DNA of 64,000 nt from Arcuatula senhousia (GCA_963971305.1 CAXARO010000209.1:1-64000), one strand, 5' to 3'. Positions 36,599-48,245 are shown, counted from the first letter of the stretch. The notes: generated from the sequence alone by a model not told the origin. Translations and numbers: made by a program.

Positions 36599-36869
36599 TA
36601 ATCTGGAATAAAACAGTACGAAAGGGTATGTAAATGTTTATATTTATTATACACGGAGTTCAGTCTACCCATCCGTCTGTAGTTTCTTGTTTGAATAGTC
36701 TGGCGGATCTAATTAACTATGCTGAAGAAACAAAAGATATCATTCATTCAATTTAATAACCCAGATAATTCAAAAAATAAAATTCCATGTGAATGTGATA
36801 AGAAGACACAAACACATTTAAAAAAGGAAAGAACTAGTTTCTATGGGTATTCAGTCAATGTCAATTACT

Positions 36870-37072
36870 TATAGGTTGATCATCTTAGTAATAAGTTGGT
36901 TCCCCAGTTTGGTATTTTTGGTTTTACTGTTCTATGCTCTTCATAATCATATAGTGTTTGGCATTTTCAATATTTTTGGTAGAGCGCCTCTGATGAGTCT
37001 TGAATAGACGAAACGCGCGTCAGGCGTAGCAAAATTTATTGTCTGGAACTTTGTTGTCATTTTTATTTAAAA
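36870..37072 (+). repeat. family B repeat with intact-looking hammerhead
   Basis: From 'TAGTAATAAGTTGGTTCCCC' to 'ACTTTGTTGTCATTTTTATT'. It shares upstream and downstream flanks with the copy at 1130-1371 and the ribozyme-less copy at 20.9 kb. Confidence 0.75.
36984..37027 (+). ncRNA. type I hammerhead ribozyme, structurally complete
   Basis: Stem I pairs GCGCCT (36984-36989) with AGGCGT (37022-37027), six pairs including one G-U. The core CTGATGA is at 36990-36996. Stem II is GTC/GAC with a 7-nt loop (TTGAATA). GAA and A15.1 are at 37010-37013. Stem III is minimal (A-U, C-G, G-C, with a 2-nt loop). Cleavage is predicted after GTC, between 37021 and 37022. A very short stem III is typical of retrotransposon-borne type I hammerheads, which often act as dimers. 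Activity is inferred from the fold. Confidence 0.85.
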
Positions 37073-38410
37073 GAAATCGCAGTAGGTTGTATATTTTCGT
37101 TACTTTGTCACGTAGTTTCGGCAATTTTATACCAATTCTGTCCATATATTAATTAACATGGGTATTTTCCCCTTTTTTTAAATGTTCGAAGATCTGTATT
37201 TTATACAAAAATAGAATGAAGTAATTAGAAAATGTCATTCATCTTTTGTTTAAAAAAAGTCGTCCTTGTGAAAAAAAAATCTATTTTAAAAAATGGGTTG
37301 AAGCGAAAATATATGTAAATTTTTCGAAATGAACTACTATTAAACTTCAATATCGCAAACCAAAATTTTGCTCAGTTGTTCACATGGTAATTACATGTAT
37401 TTCATACTTTTGAGATTTTCGTAACAATTTTTATACATTTATGCATCGCAAATTTGATTAAACTTTTAAGTATATTCTAGTACCTGACAACCTCAAACAA
37501 AATACAAGAAGTTTCAATTCAGTTAAACAGTTAATTATGAATAAATCGGACAAAATTTCAACGTTTCAGTGTTCAATGCTAGATAGCTTAGAACAATAGT
37601 CAATTAATCGTATTTAACAATTCAACAGTCGTTTAGTTTTCAACCAAAACTTAGTTTTAAGGAAAATCATCAAAAGATATCATAGATTCAGAAACCTGAA
37701 AATATTAAGTATCTCAATTAAATTGTTTACGTCTATATGTTTAGTAACCTTTTTGCCCAGAAGATGTTGGGAAACCTATAAGCATTCATCTCTCAAATAA
37801 TTAACCAATCAAATTCAATTTGGCTGTATGTTTAGCACTATCGATTGGCAAGAAATTAAGGGCGAGAAGTAATGTCTTAAAGTCGTTATGTAATTAGTTC
37901 AACCATAAGCTGTATTGAGTTGTAGCGGAGGTAGTTAGTGGAAATCTGTTATGAAGTAACGATACAACCGATTGATAACAGGTAGGAAACTTCCTTATGT
38001 GATCTTATATACTTGCAGTTTGCTTTCAGCTTGGTTTTGTAAGTGGTGAAAAGTCTATATGCTACCATATTGTAAGCATTGCGAAGCCAGTGGCGAAAGT
38101 TTTTATACTCACACAGTGGCAAAAGTTCCATTTACTAACATACTAACATACTGTTTTCGAAAGCATTGCCAAGACAGTGGCGAAAGTTCTATATATTAAC
38201 AATTTTATGATTCTAGACTTGATAAGGAATTTCCTTCATTGAGGTAAAATTCGTGTAAAATATTTAGACTGTCTAAATTTTCTAAACAAATATTTAAAAA
38301 TATATATATTAATTGTCTCTGTGATATTTCTTCAGAAATTTTTATATGACATCCATTTGAGCAAAGATCTGAGGACTGATATTAATATAACGTATAGTAC
38401 ATGTAGTTGA
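37073..38410. other. gene-free stretch with a short tandem
   Basis: 'AAGCATTGC.AAG.CAGTGGCGAAAG' occurs at about 38,078 and 38,162 with a partial copy between them. Otherwise nothing is recognised. Confidence 0.45.
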
Positions 38411-38782
38411 TTGATTGTTAAAATGAAGGCTTCATCGAGTCCGTTCCTGAATTTGAATACGAAGCACTTTTTTCTCCAAGTTTATCACGTGCTTCACTCG
38501 ACTGTTTCTCATTTGACTTCTTGCAGCTTTTTTTATTATTCTTTATACTTTTGGAAAATTGATACGATGCCAGTTTTCATGTATGGTTTTATAAAGTTAT
38601 TACCTAGTATGCCAACTTATCTAATATATGTCACAATTGCATTGAGTTTTAACATGTATATTTGTCATTTAAGACTGACAAATCAATCAATCAAAATTTG
38701 TCAATTTGTTTTACACGTATATTATTTTACTAAGTTTCTATCACAATTTGACTTATTCAGTTCTTGGTTAAATGAACAATGA
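38411..38782 (+). other. 123-codon open frame, unrecognised
   Basis: Hydrophobic and aromatic-rich predicted peptide in AT-rich sequence. Only the internal ATG codons could start it, since the first codon is not ATG. I see no domain motif. It could be chance in AT-rich DNA and is recorded for completeness only. Confidence 0.15.
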
Positions 38783-38890
38783 GGTTGCAACTTTTTGAAA
38801 TGCATTATTCACTTACAAATGTAAGATGGTGAGCAAATACAGACTTTTCAAAAAGCACACTAGAAATGGATAATAGAAGTTTTAAGTTTA

Positions 38891-39292
38891 TTAGAGCATG
38901 GTAATCTTTGGATGAACTTGACAAGCACTCACATCGTTTGTGCGCCAGGAATAGTGATCATAAAAACGGTTAAGACTTTCAACAAGAGAAAAGACAGAAA
39001 AATACTCAGTAAATGAATGAAGACAGATGGCCCATTCGCCCCTCATACATTTGGTCGATAGCCTACTGTTCGGCTTACGTGGTGGTATTAGGGTCAAAGA
39101 CTTCGACAACCTGGCGCTTGTCCAATCCTTGATATACTTGGCAAATGAAGGTGCAGCATGCAGTTTATAAGGTGTTTTAATCTCACCCCCTCCAGGATAA
39201 CAAAACAATCCACGACAACTAATGCTGGTAGTGTGACCGATGCTAGGTATCTTCCCTAATATGATCTTTTGGTGGAGACTTCTGACTATTGG
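38891..39292 (-). pseudogene. 133-codon open frame of higher GC, unrecognised exon-like fragment
   Basis: The frame is open from an in-frame TGA at 39,293-39,295 to the TAA at 38,891. It lacks an ATG near its start. Base composition is visibly less AT-rich than the surroundings. Peptide features include a Cys-poor, basic, proline-containing stretch (LTLIPPRKPNSRLSTK) and a glycine turn (CYPGGGE). It may be an exon or a decayed mobile-element ORF. I do not recognise it, and there is no match elsewhere in the window. Confidence 0.3.
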
Positions 39293-39295
39293 TCA

Positions 39296-39870
39296 TGTGT
39301 TGGAAAGTGAAAAAAGTCTGGACGCTATATTAGTAAAGATGATGACAATATGGGCAAAACAATCAATGTTTAGTAAAAGACCGTAAAGCAATAAAGCACT
39401 GTTCCAGAGATGATAAAATGATGAAATGGAGACTTAATGTTCCTCCTATAACTACTTGGTATGAAAATGGATAGTATAAAAGGCTTAACTTTATTGTTTT
39501 GTATTATACTACTAATACTTATGTTTTTGAGGCATTTATCATCTGAATACAAAATGCCAATCAGTTTTTCTTACTTTAACAAGAAGCAATTATAGAAAGA
39601 TTTCCCGTCATATTGAAAAGATGAAACCTTATCTTTTGACTAATCCTAAGATAAGAGTTGATGACAATTTTACATTGTTCCGGATTTCGATCATTTTAAC
39701 ATATTTGTAGGCTTTCCTTCCGCAATGCAACTATGAAAAAGGTCGACGGTCGCTAATAGTATAAGAAAACTAGGTCAATCTCTTAAATTGGGGTTTTAAA
39801 TGGATTTAACAGAACAAATATTGATATGGATTTGAAAAAAGCATACCTTGATATTTTAAGTCGTATGATA
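39296..39870. other. gene-free stretch
   Basis: Nothing recognised. Confidence 0.35.
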
Positions 39871-39871
39871 C

Positions 39872-41440
39872 AAGAAGCAAAGATATACCAAAGGGGTAAT
39901 CAGTATCATAAAACCGTAAAGACAAAGACAAAACCGGCAGACAAAAAATCATCACAACAAAACAAACCACATAATAACAGTAAACACCCACACACATAAC
40001 AACAAAACCGCATTCAGCAACGCGAACTCAAGTCGAAACGAGAGTGAACTCAGGTGCTCCGGAGGAGTAAGCAGTTCCTGCTTGCTATAGCACACCCGTC
40101 ACGTTGTCAAAGATCGATTAAGTGTTGGTCAAATCCGGAAAGGATGACATTACATAACTCTATATCAAACCAACATCTGTGCTCATCTGAGAGATAGAAA
40201 TCCCGTATTTGTATACAAGCACATGATGTCGTCCGTAAAATTTCTTAAGTGATGACAACAACCTGGGAGCAACGTACCCCTGTATTAACAATTTGCTTGT
40301 CAGCCGTGTAGCTCTATCAAGGAAGTCGTTGTACTCCCCACATGCTCTGGAATTTCGAATCAATTGTGATACGTAAACTCCATATGCTGGAGCGGACGGA
40401 GTGTTGCTACACAGAAAGGGAAAGTTAACTATTGGAAAGTTGAAGTCATCACGTTTGTCATAGAGCTTTGTACAAAGCCTTCCTTGTGTGTCAATTTCGA
40501 GAAATAGATCCAAATATGAAGCGGACCTCTTAGAATCTGCAGTGTCCTTTATCTCAAGTTCCTTCGGATATATGAGATGTAAATAGTCACCAAACCGAGG
40601 ATTGTTTAGTGAAAGGACATCATCAATATAACGAAATGTGAGATTGAAGGATAAAGCAAGTTTGCGGTCCTTTTTGTCTAGAAGTGATTGTAAGAGGTCT
40701 GCTTCATATGAATGAAGAAACAAATCTGCAAGCAATGGTGCACAATTTGTGCCCATTGGGATACCTATTGTTTGCTAAAAAACACGTCCACCAAACTCTA
40801 CAAATATGTTGTCGATTAGAAAGTTGAGCATTTCTATTATTTGATCTTCTGCAAATTTGTGTTTCTTGCTAGACTCTTGGATGACAAAGTAAGTCTTTTT
40901 ATAACCGACTACCAAATACTTGTACCTGCGTTTTCCGTTCTTTTTGATAAAGCTACGTTTAATCAGCTGTGCCAAACGAGATTTTAATTGTGAATGTGGA
41001 ATTGAAGTATATAATGTAGAGACATCAAACGTTTAAATGCTATTACATGATGAAAATGACTTAGATGGAGATTTTCCATCAGTTCTTTAGAATTTTTGAG
41101 AATCCCCATTTGATTGACGCCATTTCTAGAGTGGCAACAATCGAAATACTTTTGAAGGCTTGATTTTATTGCCGTCAATATTGATGTTAACAAAACTGAA
41201 AAAGGCTTAGTTGTACATTTTGATGACCCAGCAATAAATCGTTGCTTGTATGGAGTTTTATGTAACTTTGGAATCCAATACAAGGATGGAACGTCATCGT
41301 TCTTTTTGTCAACAGAAATGCCAAAGGAAGAAATGACAGAATTGTGATTGTTGATTATTTCCTCCTTTGACAGTGTTGTTGCTGTATATGTGGTGCTTTT
41401 GTTGGTACAGCCAACCCCTAACTCAGCTGTCAAACAATCA
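39872..41440 (-). pseudogene. best-preserved PLE-family reverse transcriptase copy
   Basis: Read on the minus strand, the order is: VPSLYWIPKLHKTPYKQRFI (pre-catalytic motif), STLYTSIPHSQLKSRLAQLI, FVEFGGRVF / QTIGIPMGTNCAPLLADLF, then the catalytic FRYIDDVLSLNN with YIDD encoded by 40,619-40,630. LYDKRDDFNFPIVNFPFLCS and the C-terminal LKKFYGRHHVLVYKYGISIS follow, then the 3' module ending at 39,872. Lesions: a frameshift near 41,070, a TAA at 41,033-41,035 and a TAG (for Gln) at 40,775-40,777. The 5' end is missing beyond about 41,440. The pattern fits a Penelope-like RT. No GIY-YIG domain lies between the RT end and the 3' terminus, so this lineage either lacks it or carries it upstream. 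A different minor RT lineage cannot be excluded. Confidence 0.85.
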
Positions 41441-42221
41441 TGTATATAACAACCAATAGAAATTCTGTATGGTTTTCAAATGACCATGCTTATTACTACT
41501 GTAATTTTTTTAGCGAGATTTTATAAGCTTACGTATACGTAAAGGATAAACAACTTGTCAAAAAATAAGCGGGCCTTTTGACGTTTTATAACTTGAAGGA
41601 CTTCTACCGGATCTGAATGCATGACAACTAAGGTTTAACTCCCTCAATTCTTATTTTTTTATATATTTGGATTTCGTTTTGTTTTATGCATTTTGAACAT
41701 CTTTTGAATTGTGGTTTTCCTTGTTTGGGTTCTAGTGCTGCTGATGCGAAATAGTTTTCTGAAATGGCCATACAGCTCTTAAAAATCAATTGCAGTTGAA
41801 GTAAACATATGTGTTGTGCTCTCATGTTCATTTACTCCATATCCTTTTATAAATTATTTATTACAGGAGTATGTCTTTTATGCCGCGTGGAGTTAGTAGA
41901 ACAATTCCCCGTGTTTTTATGGTCTTGATATCTGTTCACTTGCTGAGCTAGTATAATTGTGTCTCAACATACAAAACCAAACAGGGGTATAAAACAGTTA
42001 ATATGCATGGCTATGCTGTACATGCATATTTCAGCAGCATTTATTGGAAGGTCATAAACCAAAAGAAGTGAACGAAAAGAACTCAAAACCAAAAAGTTAG
42101 AATAGGGAAGCCAAATCCAGCCTTGAAGATATCGACCGTGTGTGCAGTACAAGGAAAGAATCCTGGTGTTTAAAAAAATGAATTTTAACAAACGTGTGAA
42201 ATGAATTTCTAACATTCTTCA
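41441..42221. other. gene-free stretch
   Basis: Nothing recognised; two short minus frames look like chance. Confidence 0.35.
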
Positions 42222-42748
42222 TGTGTAGCAACATTCCGTCCGCTCCAGCTTATGGAGTTTACGTATCACAATTGATTCGTTACTCCAGAGCTTGTGGGAG
42301 TTACATCGATTTCCTTGGCAGAGCGTCACGTTTGACACAGAAATTGCTAACACAGGGTTATGTTGCTCCTCGGTTGCTGTCTTCACTCAAGAAATTTTAC
42401 GGTAGACACCATGTACTCATAGATAAATATGGGATTTCTATCTCTCAGATGAGTGCAGATGTCGGTTTGTCATAGGGTTTTGTTTTGTCTTCCTTTACCG
42501 GATTTGACACACTGAATTGGAAATTGGCAGCGCGGCGGGTGTGCTATAGCAGGCAGGAACCGCTTACTCTTCCGGAGCACCCGAGTTCACTCTTGTTACG
42601 ACTTGAGTTCGCGTTGTTGATTTCTGTTGGGTTGTTTTTATGTTTTGTGTTTCCTTGTGCTGTTCTTGTTCATGTTTACCGGTTTTGTCGTTGCCTTTTC
42701 GGACTTTTGACACTCGAATGCCCCTTTGGTGCCTCTGCTTATTTCTTA
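42222..42748 (+). pseudogene. 5'-truncated PLE copy, RT C-terminus plus 3' module
   Basis: An intact frame encodes CSNIPSAPAYGVYVSQLIRY, ARASRLTQ-like sequence, LLSSLKKFYGRHHVLIDKYG and ISISQMSADVGLS before a stop at 42,473-42,475. The full 3' module then runs to 'GTGCCTCTGCTTATTTC'. The homology starts at 'TGTGTAGCAACATTCCGT', almost the same point where the array units at 1.37, 2.9 and 3.6 kb enter PLE sequence. Confidence 0.85.
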
Positions 42749-42837
42749 GACTTTTAAGATCTTTAACGAATTAAATGAATAACAATATGTAAAGATCTTA
42801 CTAGTAAATAAAATTTGATAAAACGGTTTGTTATTGT

Positions 42838-43085
42838 AAAATGCAGATGTACCAAAGGACAATCTGAATGCCAAAGGTCCGACATGGCAGAAACAAAGCC
42901 AATCAACACAAACAAGAACAAAAACAAACAGACATCGAATGCAATCAACAACGCGACCTCAAGCGTAATAAGAGTGAACTCAGGTCATGGAAGAGTAAGT
43001 AGTTCCTGTTTGCTATAGCATACCCGTCGAACTGCTAATGAGCATTTCAGCATATCAAATCTGGAAGAGAAGGACGAAACAAAGA
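42838..43085 (-). mobile_element. PLE 3'-module fragment
   Basis: 'GCAGATGTACCAAAGGACAA', 'GAGTGAACTCAGGTCATGGA', 'GTAGTTCCTGTTTGCTATAG' in minus-strand order. It lies tail-to-tail with the preceding plus copy, about 90 bp apart. Confidence 0.75.
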
Positions 43086-43765
43086 CCTATAACAAAACAA
43101 CATATGTGAGTGATTTAAAGTTCGAGTAAGATAATTTGTGGATTGTCCCATCGAAGACAAAACATAAAATTTGAATAAAACAAAACCACTTCCAAAGTAG
43201 ATGTTGTCTTGTATATACAATGTATATGTAATAAAGAGCCCAAGTATGTTCAATCATGTGGGTTCTACACAAGGCGCAATGAAGTGCTTTATTTTTGTTG
43301 CGTAAACTAAAATATATCTATATATTTTTCCCACCTGATTCTCAGTTGCGAGCCTAATGGTGTTTGTTTCTTCGAGCTAGCTGAATATGCTCGCTAAAAC
43401 CCAGTTTGTCAATATTAGTTGCACAAGGAAGAAAAACGAATCGATTAAGATATTTCTTGCATGCTGAATTGACGTGGGGTTGACATTGATCAAAGATGAC
43501 TTAAATGTAAAAAGGTAAATTCAATTTCAAAGAATGATTTATCGCTCATTGCCATTTAGCCTTTTCCATGCTAACTACCATCGTCATAAAACACGCAAGT
43601 TGTTCAAGGCTGACCTGACACAAATTACAAACTGGGTTTTTAAAACATTTCTTTTATAATACCAAAGTACGAAAGTTTATGCCAATAAAACTGCCGTAAA
43701 TTTATTTGATATTTTGTATCATGCAACCTATCATCAGTAACATTTGAATAAAAATTAGTTAAAAG

Positions 43766-43935
43766 CCACATGGAAAAGCCTAATACAAAAGTTTTCGAAG
43801 GAGACGTACTCTATAGCTACCAAAAAGCCAAAAACTTTGCGTACACCACCTTCATGACCTTATTTCAAAACCTTTTGCCAGCTTTAGAGTACGTCTATTA
43901 AAAAGGTTTTGTTTATCTGCTTTTCCACATGGGGA
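43766..43935. repeat. imperfect foldback repeat
   Basis: 'CCACATGGAAAAGC' and 'AGACGTACTCTATAGCT' on the left pair with 'AGCTTTAGAGTACGTCTAT' and 'GCTTTTCCACATGG' on the right. The element is about 170 bp with no clear target duplication. Confidence 0.6.
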
Positions 43936-44640
43936 TTTTTGCTTATTCTAATAGTGCACCACCTTATTCATTTATGTTATACTATCGTTGTGATTAGTTT
44001 TAGATTTTAGTGTGTTCATTTTTAATGTTTGTTTTTATCTATCTAAAATGTAGTCACACGTTTTGTTTAATCCACGATCTTTTGACTTTCTATTGTTTTA
44101 TATCGAACTTTTATTTTTATATTACAACTTGTTTATATCCCGATTATGGCTGAAATATCGCCGACGGGACATAAATCAGACAACAATTAATCAATCAAAA
44201 CCGTATTCCAAGTAATTAAAACCATTAATTCATAAGAATATTAGTTGATTTATTATTTTAGACTAAAACACACGAAATGTTCGATAGCGCCATTGCATGT
44301 AATAAGTCAAACCAAAATCATCTGGTTGATAATGAAATTGCTCAATTGTTTTGACATGAAATATTTTTTTATAAAACTGTTCCATTTTATGACGAAACTG
44401 AAGTCAGAGACGAATGACAAACTGGTTGAAGATTTGTCAAATTGCACAGAAGCTTTTTAATCACATTTAATCAGATCTGAATTTGTCATATAGCAATCTA
44501 TATTTCGACCCATAGCTTTATGGAACGCTCATATAAAACTAAAGTGTACACGGGTCCAGATTGCAAAATGCCACTAAGGGACTGACCATCTAGCTTTAAG
44601 AAGTCCTTGTTTTTTTTTTTGTTCTCAGCAGAGAATTATT
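43936..44640. other. gene-free stretch
   Basis: Nothing recognised. Confidence 0.35.
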
Positions 44641-45060
44641 TCCTTCTCAGAAACAAACCACAAAACACAAATACGAAACACATATTGCATCCAGCCCACA
44701 ATCAGCAACGTGAACTCAAGTTGAAAAGAGAATGAACGGGATCTCGGAATGATAAGCACAACCATCAGGTTGCCAGCTATCGATCAGGTCAAATCCTGAT
44801 AAGGACGAAAACACTTAATCCGTATGTCAAACCGACATTTGTGCTCATATGAGAGACAGAAATTCAGCATTTGTTTACAAGCACATTATGTCTTGTGTAA
44901 AATTTCTTGACGACAACCACCGGGAGCAACATAACCCTGTGTTAACAATTTACTTGCTAGACGTAAATAAATGTTTCATCTAGGAAATCATACTATTCCC
45001 GTACAAGCTACGGAGCTGGAGCTGGTTGAAAGTTGCTACGCAATAAGGGAATGTTGACTA
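44641..45060 (-). pseudogene. decayed PLE C-terminus and 3' module
   Basis: Minus-strand order: RT C-terminal codons ('AACATAACCCTGTGTTAACA', 'GTAAAATTTCTTGACG'), 'CCGACATTTGTGCTCATATG', then module words 'CAGCAACGTGAACTCAAGTT'. No open frame survives. Confidence 0.7.
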
Positions 45061-46387
45061 CGTAATGAATATATACATGTACATATAAGTCGATATAGTC
45101 TGATACTAAATTGGCATTTCATGATCAATACAATGGCGTACATGCTTTTACGCAAAAGCTTTAAAATAAACTATACAAATTCAAAAAAGAACACAATAGG
45201 TAACAAAAAAAATATTGCAATAACAATATTACCATCAGTATATGAAAGCAAAATCAGGATTTTTTTTATGTGTGTGTGTTTTACTTTATGGCTTGGGTAT
45301 ACGTACTTTATTTTTTGCCATAATTTTAAAACAACAAAAGTATGAAATATGATCATTATTTTGAAAATAAAATGCAAAAATATAAATGAATACAGATTTG
45401 AACAATCATATTACATGCTAGTCATGTTTTTTTTTTCACAAGTATTGCTTTTTAGAAATGAATTAAAATGTCATTTTCCTTTTACATTGAATCGTAGATT
45501 TTGCTCAAAAGCATTTTTATTACTTCTAAAGTTGTTCAAACATTAGGCTTTGAAAGAAAATATGCTATAAAAGAATATAAAGATTTTTTTTCAGTCAAAA
45601 GTGTAAACTTGCAAACTGCCTTGACAACTTTTAAAAATCAAATGTTTAAATAAGCTTATCGTTCAAGCCTTGAAAATTTGCTATCAGTATGGGTTTTCCT
45701 TCGAATGATATGTTTTCGAGTTTTGTTCCGGTAGCGACTTCTAATTACGAAACTGTGAAAGGTAAATACTAAGTTTAATTTAGTTTCGGAGACGGATACC
45801 ACACTGATGGGGATTAATGTTTCCGTTCGAGATTCTCTCCCATTCGCAACAATTGATTTAATGCTTTCCTGTCTGGCACAATATTTATTTCAATTTCTTG
45901 ACTTCTTAAATGTATTTGAACACTAAAACTGTATACGAAGCCGACTAATTGTCTACCAAAACGTATTAAAACAAACTAACAATTTCCATTTTCTGATCAA
46001 AATTGACAAATTGGATTATTTTTTTCCAGCGTAATTTAACAAAACTTCACAAACATGCCAAGTAAGACCGATTGAAGAAGGTTTTATTCTAATACTACGC
46101 GTGATTAATTTTGTGAAAAAAAAATAAAAACATTATTATCAAATTACTATCATAAATAACAAACAAAAGAGTAACCAATTGTAAAAAAATACACGAAAAG
46201 AACAATCACCAAAGTAGAACCAGAAACAGAGAAAAGGGGATAACTATCTGAAGAGCGAAAAGAGATAACGATCGAGTGGCAGGCTGGCAAATTTAGGAAA
46301 TCTTACTCACAAACGGTTTACATCTATGTATTATTTTCAACCTTACATTATCCTCTTCAACAATTTCAGAAAAAAACAAGTATTAAC
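45061..46387. other. gene-free AT-rich stretch
   Basis: Small frames at 45,121-45,546 overlap on opposite strands and look like chance. Confidence 0.35.
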
Positions 46388-46889
46388 TGTGATTGCAAGC
46401 AAGTCACAAAGTCCCCCAAACGACCCGTATTTGCCACTATTCTCTTCAGCATGTCAAAAAACCCCTAAATATAAATTTTCATGTAAATCGGAGCACTTTG
46501 AAAATTTCGACCTGATTATCTCCCTTGAGAAATCACATTTTTATTTATATCTCGAAAACCGTAAATATCGCTTCAAAATTTTTTTTCATATTATGAAAGA
46601 GAATGTTTTGCTCTATCAACCTACAAAATTTCAGAACCCTGCGCACCTAGGTTACCGAGATATTGCAATGTCCAATATTTAGTCCATTTTCCTGTTTCCA
46701 TGGAAACGGCGGCCATTTTGAAAAGTCCGATTGTCAACGAAGCTTCCTTTCTTTACTATCTATTATCCTGCTAAGTTTCACATTGATATGTGGAGTCGTT
46801 TTCTCTGGGATCTCCGGACAAGTTCACGACTAAGTGGAAGAATCGGAAGAAGAAGAAGAAGAAGAAGAAGAAGAATAACTAGCTATAAT
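46388..46889 (+). repeat. dispersed element, copy 1, ending in (GAA)n
   Basis: Begins TGTGATTGCAAGCAAGTC and ends with 'CCGGACAAGTTCACGACTAA', a GAA microsatellite (46,849-46,876) and AATAA. It contains the 'AAACGGCGGCCATTTTG' motif. The second element starts immediately after with the same opening words. The microsatellite 3' tail would fit a retroposed element, but the class is not established. Confidence 0.6.
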
Positions 46890-47605
46890 TGTGATTGCAA
46901 GCAAGTCACATAAAAGTCCCCTCCCGTCCCCAAATTTTGGCGGATTGCAAAATACCAAAACATGGCTAATCATAGAAACATTTTACTTGCCTCATGATGA
47001 TCAGCATATCAAATTTACATTGTATACAAATTTTTATGTAATTTGGACAAATTTAAATTTTTGGCGACTTTTGGCAGATTGCCAATTTTTTTGGCGGATT
47101 GCCAAAAATTGGTTACTTATTGAAGAACCGTGCTTGCCCAATGGTGATCAGCATAATCATTTTATCTAGTATAACAATTTTCATGGATATTTGACAAAGT
47201 CGAGTTTTTGGCGATTTCGGCGGCTAATTGCCAAAAATTGGCAGGTCGTAGAAAAAATCCGGTCGCACCATGATAATCAGCATACCCACTTTACCCAGAT
47301 AACCCATTTTCAAGACTATCAGACGAAAAAAAAATTTCCGCCCCTTTTTTCCGCAGGCGGCCATTTTGAAATGGCGGCCATCTTGAAAATTTTAAAAGTC
47401 GATGGCCCATCTATGAGTGACCCCCTAACCATCTAAAAAGGTTTCATCTTGATTCGCTAAAGCGTTTTTACGAGATATGTCGGACAAACTTTAGATCTAT
47501 AAATAGGAAATTGAAATAAGAATAATAATTAAAATTTACGTTTCCCGAAACGTGGGATGTCCCCTCCCGTTCTCATATAATGTCTGTCCTCTTCAACAGA
47601 TTTCA

Positions 47606-48245
47606 GACAATGCGCCGTGAGTCGCCATCACCCATATACCCTGTGTACCAAGTTTCGTTAAAATTGGACAATGTTTACATTTTTCTCGATTTTCAGCGGT
47701 CATCTTGAAAATGGCAGCCATTACGGAAATTCCGACAATGCGCTGTGAGTCGCCATCACCCATATATCCTGTATACCAAGTTTCGTTGAAATCGGAAAAT
47801 GTTTACATTTTTCGCCATTTTCGGCGGCCATCTTGAAAATGGCGGCCATTACAGAAATTCCAACAATGTGCCCTCAGTCGCCATCACCCATATACCATGT
47901 ATACCAAGTTTCATTGAAATCGGACAATGTTTACATTTTTCGCCATTTTCGGCGGCCATCTTGAAAATGGCGACCAATACGAAAATTCCGACAATGCGCC
48001 GTGAATCGCCATCACCTATATACCCTCTATACCAAGTTTCGTTGAAATCGGACAATGTTTACATTTTTTGCCATTTTCGGCGGCCATCTTGAAAATGGCG
48101 ACCAAAACGAAAATTCCGACAATGCGCCGTGAATCGCCATCACCCATATACCCTCTATACCAGGTTTCGTTGAAATTGGACAATGTTTACATTTTTCGCT
48201 CTTTTTCGGCCATTTTTCAAAATGGCCGCCACTCGCGAAATTTTT
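47606..48245 (+). repeat. 128-bp tandem repeat, five units
   Basis: Units begin at 47,606, 47,734, 47,862, 47,990 and 48,118 with exact 128-bp spacing. Each carries 'GACAATG.GC', 'CGCCATCACC.ATATA', 'CCAAGTTTCGTTGAAATCGG' and 'GGCGGCCATCTTGAAAATGG'. Confidence 0.9.

Noticed and set aside
36870..37072. tRNA-derived SINE interpretation of family B
   Set aside because: No convincing A and B box promoter was seen; the hammerhead fold explains the conserved part better.
46731..46913. Arginine-rich short frame
   Set aside because: The Arg run is the GAA microsatellite read in another frame.
47591..48245. Possible CRISPR-like array with regular 128-bp period
   Set aside because: Units are tandem with no unique spacers between short repeats; a eukaryotic minisatellite explains them.
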